In this document: positions 1-5,294 of the stretch, piece by piece
Layout: the number at the start of each line of letters is the position of its first letter
How positions within the stretch are numbered: position 1 is the stretch's first letter
NCBI GenBank assembly: GCA_030544185.1
Contig: JAUNRO010000233.1
Span: forward strand, 1-5,294
DNA from: Propionibacteriaceae bacterium
GTDB lineage: Bacteria > Actinomycetota > Actinomycetes > Propionibacteriales > Propionibacteriaceae
Length of the DNA stretch: 5,294 nucleotides
Reading direction: 5' to 3'
The notes under the pieces: generated by a model
What the model was told of the DNA's origin: nothing
The model's database searches: none
Seen by the model: the letters and a program-made list of their open reading frames with translations, nothing else
Made by a program: the position numbers and the translations under genes

Positions 1-378
1 GGCACCGTCGATGCCCACATCGCGGCCGATCAGCTGTGACTCCCGATCCTCGCCCGGATATCCCTGGTTGGCATCCACCAGCCGGCCCGCCCGGCGATGC
101 CCGACCTCGTGATCGTTGAGGGTCTCCCCCTCGGCCTCCGGCTCCCGCTCGGGTTCTTCCTGCTTGATGCGCTGCTCAAGGGTTTCCCCCTGCCTCATCT
201 CGGCGGCGGTATTGCCGAATCCCTCGGCCACCGACCAATCGTCGGGCGGGATATAGCCCTCCTCCATGGGGTCCACGGGTCCGCGATCGACCAGGGTCCG
301 ATCAGGCTCCATCTGATCGAGTTGTTCGGACCCATCAGGGACCATTTCGTCAATGAACTGGTCGTTGTCGCTGCTCAT
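1..378 (-). CDS. DUF5709-type acidic protein, C-terminus cut by window edge
   Basis: Reading the minus strand from the ATG at 378 gives 126 open codons that run off the left edge with no stop. The protein begins MSSDNDQFIDEMVPDG and is strongly acidic and hydrophilic, with no signal peptide or membrane segment. Its order of motifs matches what I know of actinobacterial DUF5709 proteins: DRGPVDPMEEGYIPPDDW (about residues 34-51), GNTAAEMRQGETLEQRIKQE (about 57-76), EVGHRRAGRLVDANQG and finally DVGIDGA at the edge. The family is usually about 130-180 residues, so only a short tail should be missing. No biochemical role is known to me. The start is preceded by a weak G-rich stretch (GGTGGGGGTGG) and not a clean Shine-Dalgarno. 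It is transcribed divergently from the glycohydrolase-like gene. The family call rests on remembered motifs and was not searched. Confidence 0.82.
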   Translation of the reverse strand, partial: MSSDNDQFIDEMVPDGSEQLDQMEPDRTLVDRGPVDPMEEGYIPPDDWSVAEGFGNTAAEMRQGETLEQRIKQEEPEREPEAEGETLNDHEVGHRRAGRLVDANQGYPGEDRESQLIGRDVGIDGA

Positions 379-526
379 GGCCCCATGATTCCACCCCCAC
401 CCGAAATGGTCACCAGGGGCACGGCGGAGGCGGCTGTGGCCATGCCGCATCGGCGTCGTTTTCCACATTTGCGGGACGAAGGTTGGTCAAGTGAACTATT
501 TTTGGCGCATGGGGCAGGGGGACCAC
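379..526. promoter_or_regulatory. Divergent intergenic region between DUF5709 gene and glycohydrolase-like gene
   Basis: This 148-bp gap separates two divergent starts and must carry promoters for both. For the plus strand, TATTTT at 497-502 is a reasonable -10 hexamer in a locally AT-richer patch; it would start RNA near 509. I see no good -35 at the right distance. For the minus strand, the complement of 485-490 reads TTGACC, a fair -35, but the hexamer 17 bp downstream (TGTGGA) is a poor -10. No clear operator palindrome is visible. These are eye-called sites and only the plus-strand -10 is moderately convincing. Confidence 0.35.
516..521 (+). promoter_or_regulatory. Ribosome binding site that decides the start of the glycohydrolase-like gene
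   Basis: AGGGGG lies 5 nt before the ATG at 527. In-frame alternatives are GTG at 491 and ATG at 509. The GTG at 491 lies upstream of the RNA start predicted from the TATTTT hexamer at 497-502, which argues against it. The ATG at 509 would need a leaderless message starting exactly there, which is possible. The ATG at 527 is favoured because it alone has a Shine-Dalgarno at normal spacing, and because the family's N-terminal motif begins only at residue 20 even from this start. Confidence 0.6.
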
Positions 527-1600
527 ATGCCCAAGGGGCACGGCGCGGCGCCTCCAACGGGATTTCCGGAGGCGTTCACCAATAGCTTTCGTGGCATGAT
601 GCTGGGCATGCTGCTCGGGGACGTGCGGAACCCGAGCGAGTCCACGCTGCAATCAGGCCCGGCGGCCCATCAACTGTGCTGGACCCTCGATGCGCTCATC
701 CGGCACCGCTTGCACACGCGCGCCCGCGAACGAGACGGGGAGTTCGATCCCACCGATCCCGTGCCTGCGCCCACCGATCACATCCGCGTCGGCCTGTTGC
801 GCTGGGGCACGGTCACCCGCGGTTGGAAGGCGCACAGCCCGATCGACGGCTGGCTCGCAGGATTGCCCGCGCTCGCCGATGACCGGGGACCGACGCCGGT
901 GATCGATGCCGCCTGGACCGACCTGACCGAGGGCCGCCCGCTCTCGAGCCACGATTTCCGGGACTCCTCGGTGCTGTTCCGGACCCTGCCGATCGCCGCG
1001 TCAGCCGTGGTCGCCGATCCCGACCTGATCGCTGGATGGTGCTCCGCAGCCGGCAGTATGACCCACGGTCATCCCGAGGCGTGGAGCACCGCCGCCTTCC
1101 TCGGCGTGCTCACCGGCAGCCATCTCGCGGACGTTTTCTGCTCCGGGCCCTGGGTGCCGCTCGACCTGCTGGCTCCGATTCGGTGGTTCCTGCGGAGTAC
1201 GCCGGGGCATCCCCTGCTCGACCGCCTGCTCCCGGCGATCAGCGAGGCCCAATGGTCGCCCCACGCCCTGGCTGCGCTCGTGCCCGATGACACCGCGGCA
1301 TCCGTCCTGGCCGGCGCTCTCTATCTGTTCCGCCACGCGCGCAACGCGCGGCCGCAGGAGGTCCGGGCCCTCGCGACCAACACTGGCTCGCCCACCGCCG
1401 TCGCCAGCATCACCGGTGCGCTCATCGGCTTGGAACAGGGTCTGCGTTGGCTCGATGCCGGCGAGCTGAGTCGCCACGAGCTGTCCTGGGCCCTCGACGC
1501 CCTCGCCCGCGACTATTGCGTCACGATCTGGTCGCCGCCCGCGTTCGACGACGAGATGGACGTGCTCGACGAGATGGCCCATCGCTATCCCTGGACCTAA
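527..1600 (+). CDS. ADP-ribosylglycohydrolase-fold protein, probable pseudoenzyme
   Basis: The protein has 357 residues from the ATG at 527, within the 300-370 range usual for the ADP-ribosylglycohydrolase (ARH/DraG) family. That family is all-helical, uses two Mg ions and removes ADP-ribose from proteins or small molecules. Three landmarks are recognisable in order: FRGMMLGMLLGD (21-32, for the family's RxRGALLGxxxGDALG), FRTLPIAASA with MTHGHPEAWSTAAFLGVL (151-160 and 178-195, for the core THxHP segment), and TGSPTAVASITGALIG (286-301, for GGDTDTVAAITGALxG). The metal-binding acids appear lost: the TDDTQ motif reads PAAHQ (45-49) and the GDTDT motif reads GSPTA (287-291). No signal peptide or membrane segment is seen. 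So the fold is likely but hydrolase activity is not; it may bind a nucleotide or act as a scaffold. It stands alone, with a dyad terminator just downstream. The alternative start at 491 would add 12 residues. Confidence 0.8.
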   Translation: MPKGHGAAPPTGFPEAFTNSFRGMMLGMLLGDVRNPSESTLQSGPAAHQLCWTLDALIRHRLHTRARERDGEFDPTDPVPAPTDHIRVGLLRWGTVTRGWKAHSPIDGWLAGLPALADDRGPTPVIDAAWTDLTEGRPLSSHDFRDSSVLFRTLPIAASAVVADPDLIAGWCSAAGSMTHGHPEAWSTAAFLGVLTGSHLADVFCSGPWVPLDLLAPIRWFLRSTPGHPLLDRLLPAISEAQWSPHALAALVPDDTAASVLAGALYLFRHARNARPQEVRALATNTGSPTAVASITGALIGLEQGLRWLDAGELSRHELSWALDALARDYCVTIWSPPAFDDEMDVLDEMAHRYPWT

Positions 1601-1633
1601 GACCTAAGACCGAGCACGACAATTCGACACACA

Positions 1634-1674
1634 GATGCCGCAGTGCGGCCTCCTCGGCCCGCCACTGCGGCATC
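1634..1674. terminator. Stem-loop between convergent genes, likely bidirectional terminator
   Basis: GATGCCGCAGTG (1634-1645) and CACTGCGGCATC (1663-1674) are perfect 12-bp complements around a 17-nt loop. Inside the loop CGG (1646-1648) can pair with CCG (1659-1661), with one bulged C, extending the stem to 15 bp. It sits 33 nt after the glycohydrolase-like stop and about 18 nt beyond the SPFH gene's stop, where a terminator serving both genes would be expected. There is no U-tract on the plus side. The minus side is followed by a mildly T-rich stretch (TGTGTGTCGAATTGT). The position and perfect stem are seen; the terminator role is inferred. Confidence 0.7.
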
Positions 1675-1692
1675 GGCGTCAAGCCACCTGGG

Positions 1693-2838
1693 TCAGCGCT
1701 GCATGCGGCGAGTGATCTGCTCGCGCACTCCCGGCGGCAGGTGACCCGCAGCGCGCTCGATGGCGTCATAGGACTGGGCGCCGCGCGCCTCCAGCTCACG
1801 CTGATGCCTCGCCTGCTCGTCCTCGGCGCGGCGGCGCTGCGCCTGCCGCTCCTGAGCCGCCCGCTGCTCGCGTTCCAGACGCTCCTCGCGCTCGTCCGGG
1901 GTCTCGTCCGAGCCGGTCTCCCGGGCATACTGGGCCTCTTGGCCAGTGAGCAGGGCGCCCTGGATCTCGCGGGACAGTTCGCCCAGCGCGCCGGGGTTGT
2001 TCGGCAGCATGAGCACATTGGACCGGCCGTTGCGGGCGACGTCCTGGAGGGTGTCGAAATACTGCGTCATCAGCAGCAGGTGCTCGGCGGTCGCCTCGAT
2101 GCCGGCGGCGCGCAGCATCTCATACTGCTCCGCGATGCCCATCGCGATCGCCTTCCGCTGGGCGGCCACACCCTCACCCTGCAGGCGCCGGGCTTCGGCC
2201 TCGGCCTGAGCCTGGGTGACGCGCTTGATCTTGTCCGCCTCGGCCAGCGACTGGGCGGCGTCGCGCTCACGCTGCGCGGCGTTGATGGAGTTCATCGAGT
2301 CACGCACCCGGGGATCGGGGGAGATATCGGTGACCAGCGTGTTGACGATCCGGAAGCCATATTCGGCCATCGACTGCGAGAGCCGCTGCTCCACCGTGGT
2401 GGCGATATCGTCCTTGGACTCGAACGCGGTGTCGAGGGTGAGCGTCGACAGCGCGGAGCGGACGGTGTCGAACACATAGGAGCGGATCTGCTCCTCGGGA
2501 TCGGACAACCGATAATACGCATCCACGACCGCGTGCTGATCCACGACGTATTGCACCGCGACGGGGATCGTCACGAAGACGTTGTCCTTGGTCTTGGTCT
2601 CGATATTGACCTCGAGCTGCTTGACCCGCAGCGAGATCGGTTTGGTGATGCTGTCGATGAACGGCATCTTCGTGTTCAGGCCCGGCCCCGCCACGCGGCG
2701 GAACTTGCTGAACCGCTCGATGATCACGTTCTCCTGGGTTTTCACCTGGAAGAAGATGCTGGTCCGCAAGCCGCCGAACAGCAGCACGCCCAGCACGATG
2801 GCGATGATCAGAATGACAATGATGACTTCAAAGCCCAT
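1693..2838 (-). CDS. SPFH-domain membrane protein (stomatin/HIR-like) with charged coiled-coil tail
   Basis: The protein has 381 residues. A hydrophobic N-terminal anchor (about 4-23, IVILIIAIVLGVLLFG in its core) is followed by an SPFH/Band 7 domain (about 28-190). Telling segments are PGLNTKMPFIDSI, SLRVKQLEVNIETKTKDNVF (69-88), YYRLSDPEEQIRSYVFDTVR (108-127), VEQRLSQSMAEYGF and INAAQRERDAA (185-195). The pattern is close to stomatin and to plant hypersensitive-induced-reaction (HIR) proteins. An Ala/Glu/Gln-rich helix (about 187-245) would form the oligomerisation coiled coil. The family builds large membrane-bound rings that organise membrane domains and proteases such as FtsH; no partner such as an NfeD gene lies next door. 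The tail (about 300-381) is rich in Arg, Glu and Gln and looks lineage-specific. The ATG at 2838 has GAAAGG 5 nt upstream. Its exact target in this organism cannot be told. Confidence 0.93.
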   Translation of the reverse strand: MGFEVIIVILIIAIVLGVLLFGGLRTSIFFQVKTQENVIIERFSKFRRVAGPGLNTKMPFIDSITKPISLRVKQLEVNIETKTKDNVFVTIPVAVQYVVDQHAVVDAYYRLSDPEEQIRSYVFDTVRSALSTLTLDTAFESKDDIATTVEQRLSQSMAEYGFRIVNTLVTDISPDPRVRDSMNSINAAQRERDAAQSLAEADKIKRVTQAQAEAEARRLQGEGVAAQRKAIAMGIAEQYEMLRAAGIEATAEHLLLMTQYFDTLQDVARNGRSNVLMLPNNPGALGELSREIQGALLTGQEAQYARETGSDETPDEREERLEREQRAAQERQAQRRRAEDEQARHQRELEARGAQSYDAIERAAGHLPPGVREQITRRMQR

Positions 2839-2843
2839 GACGG

Positions 2844-2849
2844 CCTTTC
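2844..2849 (-). promoter_or_regulatory. Ribosome binding site of the SPFH gene
   Basis: On the minus strand this reads GAAAGG, 5 nt before the ATG at 2838. It supports that start. The start also fits the protein, because the membrane anchor begins right after Met-Gly-Phe-Glu and leaves no room for a later start. Confidence 0.6.
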
Positions 2850-2904
2850 ACAACAGACGGCGATGGTCAGGGGGTCGCACTTCCACGGTAGGTGGCCCGG
2901 CCAA

Positions 2905-2967
2905 ACGGGCGTGGCGCGTGGGGCATGCCCTCCGGTTCCAACCTAGCCCAGCCGGGGCCACGCCCGT
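2905..2967. repeat. Nested inverted repeats in the SPFH-yhhQ divergent gap
   Basis: ACGGGCGTGGC (2905-2915) and GCCACGCCCGT (2957-2967) are perfect 11-bp complements separated by 41 nt. The spacer contains a perfect 10-bp palindrome, GGGCATGCCC (2921-2930). The arrangement lies between the two divergent starts (2838 and 3012) and could be a two-part operator or an RNA structure in the SPFH leader. G+C-rich dyads arise easily by chance in such sequence, so function is uncertain. Confidence 0.4.
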
Positions 2968-2998
2968 CCAAACCGGGGGCGGGCCGGACGGTTGTGCC

Positions 2999-3004
2999 TA
3001 CACT
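2999..3004 (+). promoter_or_regulatory. -10 hexamer of a probable leaderless yhhQ promoter
   Basis: TACACT fits the actinobacterial TANNNT -10 consensus. Exactly 7 nt separate it from the GTG at 3012, so transcription would begin on or next to the start codon. No Shine-Dalgarno precedes that GTG (the bases before it are CTCTGGCGC), which agrees with a leaderless message. No TTGACA-like -35 is evident at 16-19 bp upstream. Confidence 0.5.
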
Positions 3005-3011
3005 CTGGCGC

Positions 3012-3701
3012 GTGAAACCCCCCGTCGCGTACGCCCAGATCGGCTCCGGGAACTATGCCGCGCTCGTCGCGCTGATGGCCGTGGTCGTGGTTCTGTCCAA
3101 TATCGGTGGTTCGAAGGGTGTCGTCTTCGGCCCGATCATTACCGATGGCGGCTTCTTCCTGTTTCCCCTGGCATACATTTGCGGCGACATCATCACCGAG
3201 CTCTATGGCGCGAAGGCCGCCCGCCGCGCAATTCTCACCGGCTTCGCCGCGAGCGTGCTGGCGGTGATCACCTATTGGATCGTGATCGCCTTGCCGGGCT
3301 TCGACGACGGCTACGGGCTCGCGAAGCAGCAGGCCCTCGAGACCGCCCTCGGCCCGGTCTGGCAGATCGTGCTCGCCAGCGTTCTCGGCTTCCTCGCCGG
3401 CCAGAACCTCAACACGCTGGTGATGTCGGCGATGAAGAAGCGCCACAACGAGCGCGGGCTGTTCGCCCGGATGATCAGCTCCACCGGTCTCGGTGAGTTC
3501 GTCGACACGCTGGTGTTCTGCACGGTCGCCGCCACCGCGATCGGCATCACGACCGTGGGCCAGTGGGCGAATTACACGTTCTTCGGATTCCTCTACAAGA
3601 CGCTGCTGCAATATGCGCTCATGCCGGTCACGGCGTGGGTCATCGCGCGCCTCAAGCGCTACGAACCGACCTATCAGGCCGCTCTCGCCACCGCATCCTG
3701 A
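3012..3701 (+). CDS. yhhQ: Queuosine precursor transporter, YhhQ/VUT family (DUF165)
   Basis: This 229-residue membrane protein imports a queuosine precursor (preQ0, preQ1 or queuine) across the cytoplasmic membrane; which base cannot be told from sequence. Family marks are LSNIGGSKGVVFGP (28-41), TDGGFFLFPLAYICGDIITE (44-63) followed by LYG, RRAILTGF, and GEFVDTLVF (161-169) in a late helix. D59, E63 and the E162/D165 pair are the conserved polar residues inside membrane segments. About six hydrophobic segments are seen, near 14-30, 46-62, 72-94, 116-136, 163-183 and 190-213. The reading frame is open back to a GTG at 2892, but those 40 codons give a Pro/Gly/Arg-rich non-conserved stretch, and a -10 sits 7 nt before the GTG at 3012, so I place the start there. 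It converges on tgt, whose product would use the imported base. Confidence 0.92.
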   Translation: MKPPVAYAQIGSGNYAALVALMAVVVVLSNIGGSKGVVFGPIITDGGFFLFPLAYICGDIITELYGAKAARRAILTGFAASVLAVITYWIVIALPGFDDGYGLAKQQALETALGPVWQIVLASVLGFLAGQNLNTLVMSAMKKRHNERGLFARMISSTGLGEFVDTLVFCTVAATAIGITTVGQWANYTFFGFLYKTLLQYALMPVTAWVIARLKRYEPTYQAALATAS

Positions 3702-3704
3702 GGT

Positions 3705-5294
<1,590 letters not shown>

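Noticed and set aside
97..585. 162-codon plus-strand open frame over the left-edge gene and the gap
   Set aside because: The minus strand reads as a DUF5709-type protein over 1-378. This plus-strand frame also runs through the likely promoter region and into the next gene in a different frame.
1001..1582. 193-codon minus-strand open frame within the glycohydrolase-like gene
   Set aside because: The plus strand carries recognisable ADP-ribosylglycohydrolase framework motifs here. The antisense product shows none.
1561..1618. CGTGCTCG / CGAGCACG inverted repeat around the stop of the glycohydrolase-like gene
   Set aside because: It has only 8 bp with a 42-nt loop and one arm is coding. The 12-bp dyad just downstream is a far better terminator.
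1447..2946. 499-codon plus-strand open frame
   Set aside because: It lies antisense to the clear SPFH gene and across the end of the glycohydrolase-like gene. Its Arg/Leu/Gly/His-rich product has no recognisable motif, as is usual for shadows in high-G+C DNA.
2892..3011. N-terminal extension of yhhQ from the GTG at 2892
   Set aside because: The 40 extra residues are Pro/Gly/Arg-rich with no family match, and they cover a dyad and the -10 hexamer of the better start at 3012.
3005..3011. preQ1 riboswitch in front of yhhQ
   Set aside because: Such riboswitches control some queuosine transporter genes, but the predicted transcript has no leader and no aptamer-like A-rich tail or pseudoknot is seen.
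2943..3611. 222-codon minus-strand open frame antisense to yhhQ
   Set aside because: It is a hydrophilic mirror of a membrane protein whose motifs are clear on the plus strand.

Overview
This is a high-GC window, near 65-70% G+C over most of its length, with GTG starts and protein families typical of Actinobacteria. The DUF5709-like acidic protein and the actinobacterial form of Tgt point the same way. Propionibacteriales is a guess from overall feel and not something the sequence proves. No RNA gene, CRISPR array, transposase or integrase is visible. There is no gene-free stretch longer than about 175 bases.

Layout from left to right: (1) the first 126 codons of a minus-strand DUF5709-type acidic protein, cut by the left edge; (2) a 148-bp divergent gap; (3) a plus-strand protein with the ADP-ribosylglycohydrolase fold that seems to have lost all its metal-binding acids; (4) a 92-bp convergent gap holding a 12-bp perfect stem-loop, probably a terminator shared by both sides; (5) a minus-strand SPFH/HIR-type membrane scaffold protein with a charged coiled-coil tail; (6) a 173-bp divergent gap with nested inverted repeats; (7) a plus-strand queuosine-precursor transporter of the YhhQ/VUT family, apparently made from a leaderless mRNA; (8) minus-strand tgt, whose stop lies only 3 bp from the transporter's stop; (9) a minus-strand small membrane protein, 5'-truncated by the right edge, with clearly lower G+C and a perfect 14-bp hairpin inside its coding region.

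The one clear functional link is queuosine salvage. YhhQ would import preQ1, preQ0 or queuine, and Tgt would insert the base at position 34 of GUN-anticodon tRNAs. No de novo genes (queD, queE, queC, queF) are in the window, so salvage is plausible but not shown. The two genes are convergent, so they are neighbours and not an operon. The DUF5709, glycohydrolase-like and SPFH genes look like ordinary, unrelated chromosomal neighbours. I do not see a convincing new multi-gene system. The most unusual items are the apparently dead ADP-ribosylglycohydrolase, the altered base-binding loop in Tgt, and the hairpin in the low-G+C gene at the right edge.
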